Shown: in pieces, positions 45,120 through 56,985 of the stretch
How positions within the stretch are numbered: the stretch's first letter is position 1
Layout of the letters: every line of letters begins with the position of its first letter
Assembly: GCA_030847615.1 (NCBI GenBank)
Contig: JAUMIR010000004.1
Coordinates: 87,327,001 to 87,391,000, forward strand
Direction: 5' to 3'
DNA length: 64,000 bases
DNA from: Gambelia wislizenii
Taxonomy: Eukaryota; Chordata; Lepidosauria; Squamata; Crotaphytidae
Position numbers and translations under genes: made by a program
The notes under the pieces: model-generated
Seen by the model: only the letters and a program-made list of their open reading frames with translations
Database searches by the model: none
Told to the model about the DNA's origin: nothing

Positions 45120-46582
45120 TTAGGAGAGGGAGAGATGCTTCAGCAGGAAAGAAGGGAGGGTGTCATGCCAATCTACCTCCAAAAGGGACCCAGCCCAATT
45201 AAATTAGAGTTTTTGGAATGGTGGCTAAAGTTTAATCCTGATAGGAAGACCACCAGTTATTTGCTAGAAGGTTTTAAATTTGGGTTTAGGATCCCTTTTC
45301 AGGGGGTTAGGCATCTGTATATGGCTAATAATGTACAATCAGTTAAGGGTATGGAAAAGGTGGTGCAAGAAAAGATACAAAAGGAGGTGGCTGAGTGACA
45401 GTTTGTTGGCCCTTTTCTTAAACCACCAGTGCTGAGTCTTCAGATTTCTCCCTTGGGTGTTGTGCCTAAGAAGGGACCGGGTGACCTTAGACTCATCCAC
45501 CAATTATCTTATCCTAAGCAAGAATCCGTAAACAATTCTATTCCATCAGTTTTGTGTTCAGTTACATACACTTCCTTTGACTCTGCGGTCAGGGAAGTTC
45601 ATAGGCACAACCCAGGGGCTGAACTGGTAAAGTGTGACATTAAGTCAGCCTTCCTCCTTTTGCCAGTCCAACCCAATGATTTTGAATTATTAGATTTTTA
45701 GTTTGAGGGGCAGTTTTACTTGGACCGTGCCTTTCCAATGGGCTGTTTCGTTTCATGCTGAGCCCTTGATACTTTTAGCACCTTTTTAGAACTGGTCCAC
45801 ATGGCGTGGTACATTATTTGGATGATTTTCTGTTGATTGGAGGGTTTGGTACTGGACAATGCCCCTATTTATTACAAGAATTTGCCAGGATGGCAGTGGA
45901 ATTGGGTGTTCCACTGGCCCCTGAGAAGATGGAAGGCCCTGCACAACAGTCGGTATTTTTAGGAATAGAAATTGATACTGTTAGCCAACTTTGTTGATTG
46001 CCAGATGTTAAAGTTTTAGAGTTCAGGGATAGAGTAACACAATTTATGTCACGCCAAAAGGCTATCCTTCATGAATTTCAGGAGCTCATTGGACATCTGA
46101 ATTTTGCCTGTAAAGTGGTGGTGCCAGGTAGGGCTTTTCTCCGCCGGATGTGTGACACCATTAAGGGGATCCTTTTGCCCTGTCATAGGATCCGCATTAC
46201 AACTAAAATGTGTGATGATTTAGAAGTGTGACATGAATTTTTGGCCCAGTTACATTACATTTCCTTTTGGTGGAAAGAGCGAAAACTTCAGGGTACTTTT
46301 CAGATAGCCTCAGGCGTGGCAGGATCAATTGGATTTGGAGTCTATTTCGGAGGCCACTGGTGTGCTAGCAGGTGGCCTCCTGATTGGATAGAATTGGGCA
46401 TCACCACTGATTTGACATTTTTAGAATTGTTTCCTAGTTTGGTAAGAGCTACAATTTGGGCGGATGAGTTGGCTAACTCGTCCATCCATTTTTGGTGTAA
46501 TAATATGGCTATAGTACAAGTTATAAACTCCTTAAAATCCACATCCCATAGGATGATTAAATTAGTTAGAGCCTTTACACTA
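45120..46582 (+). pseudogene. Ngaro-like RT/RNase H, broken (A)
   Basis: Blocks seen: LEGFKFGFRIPFQGVRHLY, LGVVPKKGPGDLRLIHQLSY, KCDIKSAFLLLPVQPNDFEL, the catalytic VVHYLDDFLLIGG (45806), FLGIEIDTV, ELIGHLNFACKVVVPGRAFL and RNase H text FGVYFGGHWCA with HFWCNNMAIVQVIN. At least five stops (for example 45396, 45699, 45995, 46229) and one frame change. The coding sequence is cut off at 46582. Confidence 0.85.
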
Positions 46583-47040
46583 CAGTAGCACCCCCCCATA
46601 TCCGCGGGGGATTGATTCCGGGGCCTCCTGCAGATGGTGAATTCTGCAGATAATAGCAAACGCCATCCCTGGGGCCATCCTGGGGAAAGGGGGGGCGAGA
46701 TCACTCCCCCCTGCCTTGGCCCCCACCATGCCCCCACAGTGGCAGCAATCGTGGGGAGCAAGGGGGTTGAGATTGCTCTGTACCTTTCCCTGGGAGGGCT
46801 CCTGTTGCCGTGGTGGCAACTGCAGGGATGAAGGGGGAAGGGGAGGAGGAGAGATTGCCTCCTCCTCCTCTTCACCCCTGTGATTGCTGCCACAGTGGGG
46901 CCATGGTGTGGGGGAGGAGAAGCGATCTCTTCTCCCTTCGCCCCCATGATCACTGCCGCGGTGGGGCCATGGCAGGGGAGAATGGGGGGGTGAGATTGCT
47001 TCTTCGCCCCTGCGATTGCCAACCACAGATAATTGTAATA
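46583..47040 (+). mobile_element. Tigger-like MITE with GC-rich interior, truncated
   Basis: Starts after TA with cagtagcacccccccatatc and carries the family motif cagataatagcaaac near 46655. The interior is GC-rich, with repeated motifs around 'ccacagtggcagcaatcgtg' in both orientations. The expected complementary right end is missing, and the Ngaro-like sequence does not resume after it, so a deletion probably removed both. Confidence 0.62.
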
Positions 47041-50000
47041 TTATTTTGATATATTGTATTTGGCATACCTAGGGAATTTCCTGAGTTTGCAGAATTACTA
47101 ATGTTCTTGGTGGGTGGCCCCATATATGATAGACATAGAATCATCTAAATTTGGTGTTCTGGAGGAGGAGGGGAAGAGGATTTTCTGTGCTGGTGAAAGA
47201 AGTGAGCATGATTCATTTCCATGGTGATCTTTATTTCTTCATCCTTCTCTCATCATCTTTACAACAGGAGTTGTCTACTGGGTGCTTTGAGTGAATACAA
47301 CACAAATATGCACATAAATATGCACTTAGGTTAGAGGTGTCACTAAGCACAAGATGAGAGTTGTAGATGGGACATAGTTGCTGATTATAAAATGCAGAAA
47401 ACCATGTTTTGTCTGTATGTGAGATACTCATAAACCCTTTATGAAGAATTGAGAGAGAAGAAAACTCTGAAGGGCAACATAGAGTGGGAAGCTGGGCTTA
47501 AGCCTCTCAGTCTACTCTTTATTTCTGTTACAATAGATCCCTTTCCTTATAAACAACAGTAGATGATAGATGATTTTCAAATGGTTCCCTTCCATATGTA
47601 GCTTTTAAATTCCTGGATTTCTTTTTGTAGAGAAAAGAGAAACTGCCAGACCAAATCAGCTTCATGGTCCAGAATCGTATCCCTGGGATTAACTAGCATT
47701 GAGTCCTTTCTGACTCAAACAAATGGGCAAAGATAAATAATTCTTCAACAGAGCCAAGACAGGTTTCCCTTTAACAAGATTTTAACTGTTTCCATGCTTT
47801 CTCACACATAGTGTAGTGTCTTGCTTGTTCCTTCAGCAACATGGATTTGTCTTTAAAAAAAAATCTTAGTATTTTATAACCTGTACAGTTTGTATGTGCT
47901 AGATTGTATTTTTGCTGTCCAAGTATATTTTCATGTTCTTTTGAATCTTGCTAAGTTTGTTATCTTCATTATTTGTAGCATGTGACAACCAATCTAAAGT
48001 TGACATTGTGTGGAAAAATATTTCCTCATCTCAATTTTCACTCTTCGCTTCACAAAATAGTTCTTTTCTTTTATGCTACAAGGCAGGGAGGCTAGATACT
48101 GCCTCTCTGCATTCCTGTTAGGGTTTGTAATTATAGGGATGTTTGTCATCTCCTCTCTAAGGTAAACAATCCCAGCCTTTGCAATTTTCCTGTACAGAAA
48201 AATCAGTCCAGATCTGTGAGAGTTCATTTCCCCTTTCTGGTTGTTGCACTCTTCTACCCCCACTCTAATAGATTTTGAAGGGTTACCCCCCCCCCCGAAA
48301 CAGGAAACTTGGCATGAGTATGCTGTGCTAGGCAGAAGTTCTAAAGGCATGCTATGGTCTGCTGAAACCAACTTACTTGCCACAATAGGAATAGGTACCG
48401 GTAGTAAGCTTCTCGGAGATTGAATGCATCTGACTTAGATACTTAAAGAACCATGTGAATCAGATTATTTTAGTAGGCAGACATAGGAGAAGAACAGTTA
48501 ATAATTAAATGCTTAAATTAAAAATGTTCAGCCTTCAAATTATAAAACACACCTCCAGTAGTCGATGATTAAACACTGAATTGTTCACAGGTGATAGTGA
48601 CAAAACATGAGATATTACTGAGATTGGCTATTTTCCTGAACAAACATGCTTAATTCATGTGCTAAATTTCCACATACAGAAAAATGGGGTATGTTTCATG
48701 ATCTCTCCATATGTAAATGTGGTGCACATATCATGGTACTAGATATGAAGGAACTTATGTTGCAGTTGTTCCTTTTCCTAATTCAGACAGGCCTAACTTT
48801 CTGGATTTTAATACATAAAAAATGTAGCAACCCGGCATTTACCGAACTGTTGGGAGGGTAATCATATCACAAGTAACAAAATATCCTAGCACTTTATTTT
48901 CTGGTGGTCATTTTTATATTTCTTTTCAATGTACTGAAATTCCTACACCTGTGTATACAACCACCCAAATTCAGAGAAAGGGGGCAGAAAGTAATGCTAG
49001 CTGAACCTTTTAAGTGTAGAGCGTCTCCCCACCAGTGTACAGACATGTGCATGCACACACATGCAACTTGTGTTCAGAGGTACACTGCTTCTAAATACCC
49101 AGGGGTACACCATGGTGAGAAGATTTACTATTTTAGCAAGGATTTCTGTAGTCCCAATACACATACATGTATGCATAATTGAGAGTTCATTTCCCCCCAC
49201 TGTGCTAGTTACAGAGCAGCTCTTCAGAGGAATTGTTTGATGTTTCTCTTTAAAAGCACAGGGAGATAAACAAAATTGCTGCTACCCACTTTTTCCTCAA
49301 TTTGTTTTTATTTTGAAACACGTTACCTTAAATGCACAAGGAATTACATTTATTCTGGAATGGAGAGGAGAGACTGCAGAAATTAGAATGCTGGGAATCT
49401 ACCTTTGTGAGGGTTTGCTAGGTTGTGTTACACGTATCAGTTTGGTAAATTCAGCCAAGGAGGACTTTAATTAGAACCTGATGTTTCACTTCATGAAAGT
49501 CTGCTTCGGCTTTTTTTTTTTCAATCTAGTTTATGAAACTTTTAAAACAGATTTTGCCAATGGCCTTTCTCAGTTGAAGTAAATAATAAACTATTTGGTC
49601 AGGGATTTTGAACAAAAACAGAATGAAATAGCTATGCAGGTGTAGAGTCTTGGGAAGTTAGAATCTTGTGCTCTCTGTAAGTGACAGTAATCATCCCTGC
49701 TGAGAGTATGTGGTTGCCTCCGGTTGGCAACTTCATGAATACATGGATTAAGTTTTACCATGCAAATAGAATGTGTGAAGCTGCTCTATAAAGAAAAGTT
49801 GGATGGGTATGGCCCAGGATTTCTGAACCAACATTATACTTTCCCTTATGTAGATTGTGATGTCCATGGTGTTACTTGTATCGTCAATGCAAATAGAGTA
49901 GGGATAAGGACAAGGTGATAACCTGTGGCTCTCAGATAAACACACTGATTATACTTTATACATCCTCAAAAAAGCTTTTGCAGAATGCCCTAATGAACTA

Positions 50001-50175
50001 GTATGTGGAATTCTACAAATATGATGCACCTCTCTGTGCATAGAAATTGCATTCTCGTGTGATTGATTAACAAGTATTAGATTCTGCAATTGGGATCTGC
50101 AAAAATACTGCTGTGTTCTGAGTAACTCCAATTGAGGGATCCAGTCACTCCAGTCATACCCCCATCCAGGATAAC
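47041..50175. other. Intronic sequence without genes
   Basis: About 3.1 kb in which I recognise no exon, RNA gene or repeat family. A C-run occurs at 48287-48296. Confidence 0.5.
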
Positions 50176-50180
50176 GTATT

Positions 50181-50184
<4 letters not shown>

Positions 50185-50234
<50 letters not shown>

Positions 50235-50607
50235 TTTTCTTCGCAAATGAAGATTCAGGAAGGACTCATCCCGCGCTTTCTGCAAGCGCGCTGATGACTA
50301 AAAAGGCCAATCCGAGATAAACAAATCCGGTTGCAGAAAGCACAGCAGAAGGGCTCCTTGGGTGATGTTTCCGGGTTGTGATTCTTTCTGCATTGTCGTT
50401 TCTCTTCAAGACTTGTTCGGCGTGAGTTCTCAAATAAGGCTGCAGCATTGTGGATAGTGCGTCTCCAAGCCTCCCGATGTGAGGCCAGGGCGGCCCATTG
50501 TTGGTGATCAATTTGGCCGAGCCTGAGATGTTGTTTCAGGGAGTCTTTGTATCGCTTTTTTGGAGCGTTCCTCTTATGCTGACCCGTGGCAAGTTCACCA
50601 TAGAGTA
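50185..50607 (-). mobile_element. 5'-truncated RTE-like LINE, 3' end
   Basis: Minus-strand 3' fragment of the family at 14864-18300. The 3' GA tail appears as the CT run at 50186-50231 on the + strand. Flanked by a perfect 9-bp duplication gtatttatt (50176-50184 and 50608-50616). It inserted in the A/T-rich tail of the L2 copy to its right. Confidence 0.87.
50186..50231. repeat. (CT)n microsatellite, RTE tail
   Basis: About 22 CT units; the expanded GA tail of the minus-strand RTE-like insertion. Confidence 0.92.
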
Positions 50608-50869
50608 GTATTTATTAAATGTATGACCTGCCTTTCTTCTTATATGGGATCCAAGGTGACTTCCAAAAATTAAAACAAAACTAAACACATGGTACAGTTT
50701 TAAAAAATATTCATAAAAAAGATAAAGAATAATTAAATGCCAGTTTAGTTTAAGAAACACAATGTGGAAACAGTATGCGATTAAAACATAGCAAAAACAG
50801 ATTAAAAATACAACCCCATTAAAAACTTTTTTTGTCATATAAGTTATACACCAAAGGCTTGCCTAAATA
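50608..50869 (-). mobile_element. L2-type LINE 3' end, left piece (split by Ngaro-like B)
   Basis: The minus strand reads KAFLFRQAFG (compare LKTDLFRQAFPE at 35575), followed by a 3' UTR with 'caccttggatcccatataag' and 'aagaaaggcaggtcatacat'. The matching upstream part of the same L2 lies at 56535-56985, on the other side of the Ngaro-like element. Confidence 0.75.
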
Positions 50870-51924
50870 AAAAGGCCTTTCCCTGCTGGCAAAAGGAAGG
50901 GGGCCTGCCGGTTGCTGGCGGGCCTTTTTGCGGTCTGGCCGGCGCCCCCATGAAGCCCTCCGAGGCGCTCCCCGGCCCAGCAGTGCGGGGGGGTCCAGGG
51001 TACCGCATGGTTACCCCCTGGTGGCCGCCATCTTGGCTTCCCCTTCCCAGGCTGCCCTGCGACCAGAAGGGGCGGGGCAGCCATGGGCGGCCAATCAGGC
51101 GGGGCCTCCTGGCTCCTGATTGGCTCGCGGCCGCAAGGGGGTGGGACATCCGGCCAGCCTATGGTGTGGCCGGATAACATCATAAGGGAAGCGACAGAGC
51201 AGATAAAAGGCTGCTCTGTCACCTCTCCACCCCTTTTGGCTCCGGAGAGCTGAAGAGTGAGGACGTCAGGGGGCAGCGGAGCCCTGGTGAAAGGTAGTGG
51301 GAGTGCTCCTTCCCCCCCTCCCCACCGGCACCCCCCTCCCCTCTGGGTAGGGGGGGAGGACAACAAAAAAAAAAAGAGAGAGGCCACGAGGGCAGGCATG
51401 GCGCAGGTGGGCTGTCCAGGCCCGACAGCGGTGCGGACGGCAGCATGGCAGGGGGGCGGGAACCTTCCCCCTCCCACTGCCCGCCTCTGACACCCCCCAC
51501 TGCAGCAGGCAGGCAGCTTGGCAGGGGCTTGGGTGGTGGATACGGCGCTGGGTCGCAGCGCATTCCTCCCACCATGTGCAGTGGGTGGGCGGCATGGTGG
51601 GGCTTGGGGTGCGGCGGCGGCACCCCGGGCCGGACGGCACGCCTTGCCTCGCCCCCTCATGCAGCAGGGCGGCCCACTCCAAGGGAGCTTGGGGCATGGC
51701 CGCATTGGCCAAGGCTGGGCTGTGCGCCTTTGCCTCCCCCCCCACGCATCAGGGTGGGCGGCATGGGGGGAGGGGGCCCGATCCTTCAGCCCGGTCGTGG
51801 GGTCAGGCGGGATGCCCCCCCTCTGATACCGGGGGCACCAGGGGCTGGCAGCCTACCACCCCTGGAGCCCGGAGGCAGCCTGGCCTGGACGGCACCCCTC
51901 TTGAATATATAAATGAATAAAATA

Positions 51925-51963
<39 letters not shown>

Positions 51964-52245
51964 CATGGGGGGATGCAACAAAACGCGAGGGCAGTGGCAG
52001 CAGCTGGGGGGCTAACAGGCTGGCACCTTTCCTCCCCTCCCAACACCCTGGCAGGCGGCCTGGGGGATGGGAGCAAGAAAACAATAAAGAAAGAAAGAAA
52101 AAAACAACACAACATTCAGGCAGCAGAGGCTTCAATTTATGTTACAGGGTTCGGACCGCAGGCCGGTGGTAGGTGTAAAATAAATGCTTATGTTTTGAGT
52201 GCTCTGTGCAAGAAAGCTCACATATCTACTAGGCCTCGTGGGGAG
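50870..52245 (+). other. GC-rich 5' region of Ngaro-like B
   Basis: Very GC-rich leader rich in CpG, with the pair ccaatcaggcggggcctcct ... ctgattggctcgcgg at about 51091-51128 and the TATA-like site. Homologous to 60361-60480. An AT microsatellite lies at 51929-51961. The many overlapping open frames have no family resemblance. Confidence 0.6.
51929..51961. repeat. (AT)n microsatellite
   Basis: Tandem TA units inside the leader of the Ngaro-like element. Confidence 0.9.
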
Positions 52246-53478
52246 ATGAGGCCAAAACGCACGGCTAAGCTCTGCCATCTGCAGGACCATCATCCCCCGG
52301 CAGAAGCACAACCCACGGTGGGACAGGAGCTTTCAGGGCTCCGGCGCCCACCTTAGGGGAGATCATGGGAATGTTAAGCATCCTGGTCCAGAGGGACAGG
52401 GACAGGGGTCCCCCTTCCACAGCACGGGAAGAGGTCCGGCTGCCGCCCGTGGCTGTGAGCTCTGAACCCAGTACATCCAGCCGCAGTGGTCATTCTGGGC
52501 GATCCAGGTCCAGAGGGAGGAGTGGTTCCAGGGACTCCGGGCGGTCCGAATCACAGGGTTCGGCATCACGTAGACGTAGCAGATCAGCAGACACAGCGCC
52601 AGGAAGAAGCGCAAGAGGTCGCGTTCCGGCTCTTCATCGGGTGAGTCTTCCGACGAGGACAAGTACAGGTACTGGGGAAAAGGGTCTTTCAAACCAGGTC
52701 TGCCGGGGTGGGCCCTCTGGCTCAGAAAAGCCAGGCAGAAGGCCAGTGAAGAGCGGAAGGCAGGGGGAGGCAACCCTGAGGGTGAGGAACTGAGGGAAGC
52801 CAAATCAAAGGAGGACCCGCCAGGGGGTCACTTGGATCACAAAGTACGTTCCAAGATCTTGCAGGGCTATTACGTTGACATTTTTCTTTGCTCCCCCCAG
52901 GGGAAGAGGCGAGGGTGCATCGTAGTGACAAGAAGGAAAGTGACAAAGCCAGCTCGGAGACTGTGGAGCGCACTTTTGCCAACTGGCTCAGTGGCTACGC
53001 GGTCTTCATGGGGGTAGTGGCTCTGGTTTTCCCAGAGCGGGCCTGGCACATGATCAACCACCTTCAGCAGGTGATCAAGGTGCGGTCTCAGGCAGGGGAT
53101 GCCAATGCCATCATGTATGACATTGAGTACAGGAAGAAAGCTTCCAGGTCCCCCATGCACAGATGGGAGACCATCAATTACCCCACTTGGCTGCAGGCCA
53201 CTGGGCCTGGCAGGTGTGAAAAGGGTGATCCTCCAAAACTAGGGCGCAAGAAGGATGGGAAGAAGCCAGTATGCTGGGAGTACAATGGGGATAAGTGCTC
53301 TCGGTACAAGTGCTGGTTTGACCACTCCTGTGACAGCTGTGGGGGTAGTCATCCAAAGGTCAATTGTTCTTGGCAGACTGGGGGCAGCCAGTCCTTTCGG
53401 AACAGCCGCCCTGCCTCAGGAGGTGCCAGGAAGGGCGCAGGGTCAGGCAGTGGTACCAGCAGCAGCTCTGCAAATTGA
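52246..53478 (+). pseudogene. gag: Ngaro-like gag, frameshifted (B)
   Basis: Probable start at 52246 (MRPKRTAKLCHLQDHH), frame change near 52350, then an Arg/Ser-rich region (SGHSGRSRSRGRSGSRDSGR) and another frame change near 52890. From 52888 a clean stretch reads ETVERTFANWLSGYAVFMGV, HMINHLQQVIKVRSQAGD and the finger CWEYNGDKCSRYKCWFDHSC followed by DSCGGSHPKVNC, ending at 53476. The Cys/His finger with a second CxxC...H...C knuckle suggests nucleic acid binding. Not translatable as one protein. Confidence 0.75.
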
Positions 53479-53514
53479 GGGGCTCCCTGGGACCAGGGGG
53501 TTGGGGCGCATGGC

Positions 53515-55099
53515 AGCAACTCCCATCAGACTGGAGGCCATGCATCCTCTTTTGGCAGCATACCCCCAAAAAGAGGCAACAGCTTACCTCGCCGAGGGCT
53601 TCGAAGTTGGTTTTCACATACCTTTCCAGAGTCCAAGGGTGGCATCCATATCGGGCAACCTCAAATCGGCAGCACAGCTGCCGGAGGTGCTGGCTCGCAA
53701 GATTGGGAAGGAGCTAGAGGCGGGCCACATGGCCGGCCCATTCGATGAGCCTCCCATGCCCAATTTGTGAGTTTCCCCACTGGGGGTGGTTCCCAAGAAG
53801 GCACCCGGGGAATTCCGTCTCATACACCACTTATATCCGAAGGGCGCTTCGGTCAATGATGCCATACCTCAGGAACTGTGCACAGTTCGTTATGCGTCAC
53901 TGGACCATGCGGTCCGGCTTTTGCAGAATTGCGGCCAGGGTGCCCTCATTGCCAAGTGTGACATCCAATCAGTGTTCAGGTTGTTACCTGTGCATCCAGA
54001 CAACCATTGCCTGCTGGGTTTTAAATTCCGTGATAAGTAGTATTATGACATGGCATTGCCCATGGGTTGCTCCATCAGCTGTGCGGCCTTTGAGACTTTC
54101 AGCACATTCCTGGAGTGGGCTCTGCAGCACAGGGCAGGATCCCCCTTTGTCACACACTACCGGGATGACTTCCTCATGATGGGACCCGCTGGTGGGGAGG
54201 AATGTGGGTTCTTGCTTTCTTCCTTCCAGGCTCTGGCAGACGAACTCAGAATACCCCTGGTGCCGGATAAGACGGTGGGCCCCACCACGTCCCTGGTGTA
54301 CCTGGGAATACAGCTGGATTCTGTGGCAGGAGTGTCCAGGCTGCCCGAAGACAAGATCAGGGGATTGAGGGACATGCTGGGCAACCTCCGGCTGAGGGAG
54401 AAGGCCACGCTGAAGGAAGTCCAATTGCTGTTGGGGCATCTGAATTTTGCATGCAGGGTGGTTTTCCCAGGAAGGGCTTTTTGCACCCGCATTGCGAGGC
54501 TCACCGGGGGTGTAAGGGCGCAACACCACCGCATCCATCTAACCAAAGGGGTCAAGGATGACATGGGGGTGTGGTTGGTTTTCCTGGAACGTTACAACGG
54601 AGTCTCTGCCTGGCAGAGGAGATTGGACCTGGAGGGCGGTCTGCAGGTGCACTCCGATGCGGTGGGCAGCTTGGGATTCGGGGTGTACTACAATGGCCAC
54701 TGGTGCACTCAGCCATGGCCCCAGGCATGGGCAGCCTCAGGTATTGCCAGGGACCTCACATTCTTGGAATTCTTTCCCATCCTGGTGGCCATCACCATCT
54801 GGGGAGAGGATTTCAGGGACAAGAGGGTCTGTTTCTGGTGTGACAATCAGGCAGTGGCCAGGATCATCAACAGGCAGTCCTCCAGGTCCAAAAGGGTCAT
54901 GAGACTGGTATGCCGGTTCATGCTAGTCTGCCTTGAGGCCAACATCACTTTCCACGCCCGACACCTCCTGGGCGTGGATAATAAGATAGCGGATGCATTG
55001 TCTCGATTTCAGGAGGAGCGGTTCTGCCTACTGACCCTGAACGCCGACGAGACAGCAGCCCCCTTCCCGGCAGACCTCTGGAGCCTTGGGAACGTGTAG
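53515..55099 (+). pseudogene. Ngaro-like RT/RNase H, two stops (B)
   Basis: One reading frame with in-frame stops at 53768 and 54038. The RT has LAEGFEVGFHIPFQSPRVAS, LGVVPKKAPGEFRLIHHLYP, KCDIQSVFRLLPVHPDNHCL, MALPMGCSISCAAFETFSTF and HYRDDFLMMG as polymerase motif (YRDD, where the sister copy has YLDD). RNase H follows with VHSDAVGSLGFGVYYNGHWC, FWCDNQAVARIINRQSS and LLGVDNKIADALSRFQ. The final stop at 55097 overlaps the first codon of the recombinase frame by one base. Confidence 0.88.
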
Positions 55100-55990
55100 T
55101 GATCCAGGGAGTTGCTGACTCATTGGCGCCGTCAACGCAAGCCAGCTACAAGAGGGCCGCCTCCCAATTCATGACGTTCCGCAGGCAGCAGGGGTATGGA
55201 GAAACTTGGCCGGCATCAGAACAGGAAGTCTTGCACTACCTGGCTACACTGAAGGAGAAAGGGTTGGCATCCAGGACCATCGCGGACCCTGTGGCCGGCA
55301 TCTCCTTCTTCAGCAAGGCAGCTGGCCTGGGGGACCCCTGCGACACCTTCGTGGTAAGGAAGGCTCTGGAGGACTGGAGAAGGGCGGCACCACGGGCAGT
55401 GGACTTGAGGTGGCCTTTGTCCTATGAGATGCTTTCCCAGCTGGCAGGGCGGCTGTCAGCAATTTGCCACTCCGCTTATGAGGCGTTGCTCTTCAGAACG
55501 GCATACACCACAGCATTCTTTGGGGCATTGAGAGTAGGGGAGGTGGTGTGCTCCTCCAAGCAGGACAGGTCCGGCAGGGCACTGCAGATGTGTGATGTGA
55601 GGATCACGGACAAGGACATGACTGTGCATAAGACGACCCAAGGCGGATCAACATGGCCGTGGGGCCACTATCCGCCTGCAGAAGATAGGGGGTTCCTCCC
55701 CATGCCCAGTTACTTGTATGCAGGAGTTTGTATGGGCACGGGGGACCTCGGGGGGCCCTCTGTTTCGACACCAAGACGGGACGCCACTCACCAGGTACCA
55801 ATTCGTGGGTGTGCTGAAGAAGGCCTTGGCCCAGATGGGGCTGCCTGCAGAAGAATTTGGCAGTCATTCATTCAGGATAGGGGCTGCTACCATGGCAGTG
55901 AATGGGGGCTTGTCGGCGGACGCCATCATGAAGCTGGGCTGATGGAGGTCCAGGGCTTACGCAGCATACATATGGCCCAGGCAGATGTTA
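55099..55990 (+). pseudogene. Ngaro-like tyrosine recombinase, frameshifted (B)
   Basis: Begins at the RT stop: ADSLAPSTQASYKRAASQFM (core-binding region), VLHYLATLKEKGLASRTI, then the first catalytic block TAFFGALRVGEVV (Arg). A frameshift near 55640 separates it from KTxQ-HGRGATIRLQK and, downstream, LFRHQDGTPLTRYQF, GSHSFRIGAATMAVNGG (HxxR) and WRSRAYAAYI (nucleophile Tyr). A TGA at 55940 replaces the arginine codon of the LGRW motif. All catalytic blocks remain recognisable but the protein is broken twice. Confidence 0.88.
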
Positions 55991-56091
55991 CCTGCCAGGC
56001 AAGGGCCCTCAGCGGGCCTGTAGGGCTGCCTGTTGGTAAGGAGGATGGTTGGCGGTAGGCGTTCCCGGGGGGGAAGCCTTGATGGCAGATG

Positions 56092-56533
56092 TCATGGGTC
56101 GTGATAGGCCATGAGGTCTAGGGGTCTCAGTCAAGTGCAAGTTCAAGCACTAGATCAAGTTCAAGGGAGACCCCGCCCCCAGCGTTTAACCATTTGTTTA
56201 CAAGGGAGGAGAGGGAGTCGAGTGGACAGCTCGGCCATCATAGCTCTCCTCCAGGAAGTCGGTATGGACTGACACGGGGGCCTTGGCCCACATGTGTGGG
56301 CACAAGGATAGGTCACGACCCATGCGTTGCCACCAACCATTCAGCTTGCAGCTTGCCGCCAACCATTCAGCTTGCGGCCATTTATTGCCAACAAAAAACA
56401 TGTATTACTAACCTGTACCTAACCTATGTTTTCTGAAGATGTAACCAAAATATAATCTTTGTAATGCAATAACATGTGTGAGTGTATTATTCAGGAGGGC
56501 GGTGGGGATCGTCCGGTCAGGGTTCGCAAAGGA
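56092..56533 (+). repeat. 3' region of Ngaro-like B
   Basis: Non-coding end starting gggtcgtgataggccatgag. It aligns through its length with 60555-60985, ending in the shared ttattcaggagggcgg and gcaaag. It contains a local duplication of ccaaccattcagcttgc (about 56333-56375) that is single in the other copy. Confidence 0.78.
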
Positions 56534-56534
56534 G

Positions 56535-56985
56535 AAAGGGAACGAACCAAATCTCCTGCAGAAGGGAATTCCATAACCTAGGAGCAGCAACTGAGAAAGC
56601 TGTCTCTCGTGTCCTCACCAAATGTGGGACTGAGAGAAAGCTTTCCTTCAAAGATCCCAAAACTCAGGCAGGCTCATACAGGGAAATACGGTCTTTCAGA
56701 CAGTGTGGACTGAAGCCATATAGGGCTTTAAAGGTCATGCCCAGCACTTTGAATGCTGCACAGAAATGGAACACTAGCCAGTGAAACTGTTTCAACAAGG
56801 GGGTTATATATTACCTGTAACCAGCCCCTGTCAACTGTGTGGCTACAGTATTTTGGTCCCACTGAAGTTTCTGAACAGTTGCCAAAGACAGCCCCATGTA
56901 GAGTGCATTCTAGTAATCCATCCAGGATGTAATCATGGCATGTGTTACCCTGGTCAGATCTGACAGTGATCTCTCTCACATGCAC
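56535..56985 (-). mobile_element. L2-type LINE, right piece (split by Ngaro-like B)
   Basis: The minus-strand reading gives MDY-NALYMGLSLATVQK, FKALYGFSPHCLKDRISLYE and TAFSVAAPRLWNSLLQEIW, with at least one stop. This is the L2 RT tail whose 3' end is at 50608-50869. Confidence 0.8.

Larger units (their letters stand above)
42440..46582 (+). mobile_element. Ngaro-like retrotransposon A, 3'-truncated
   Basis: GC-rich leader with an internal near-duplicate (ttgcggctgggtttgcagtg / tcgcagctgagtttgcagtg), then decayed gag (43808-45112) and RT/RNase H (45120-46582). RNase H stops at a Tigger-like insertion and neither the recombinase nor the 3' end is present. It is homologous to the element at 50870-56533 through gag and RT, hence the same group. 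The left boundary is approximate. Confidence 0.72.
50870..56533 (+). mobile_element. Ngaro-like tyrosine-recombinase retrotransposon B
   Basis: 5.66 kb: a GC-rich 5' region (50870-52245) with a TATA-like cagataaaagg near 51200, broken gag, RT/RNase H, tyrosine recombinase and a 440-nt 3' region. The recombinase sequence (HSFRIGAAT) and RT resemble Ngaro more than the DIRS elements of this window. It interrupts an L2 copy. The split direct repeats of classical Ngaro were not found by eye, nor the SGNH-hydrolase region some Ngaro elements carry. Boundaries are approximate. Inactive through stops in RT and recombinase. Confidence 0.8.

Noticed and set aside
50863..51920. CpG-rich region as a host promoter/CpG island with genes on both strands
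   Set aside because: It is the leader of the Ngaro-like element, homologous to the short element at 59995-60985; no host exon motif is present.
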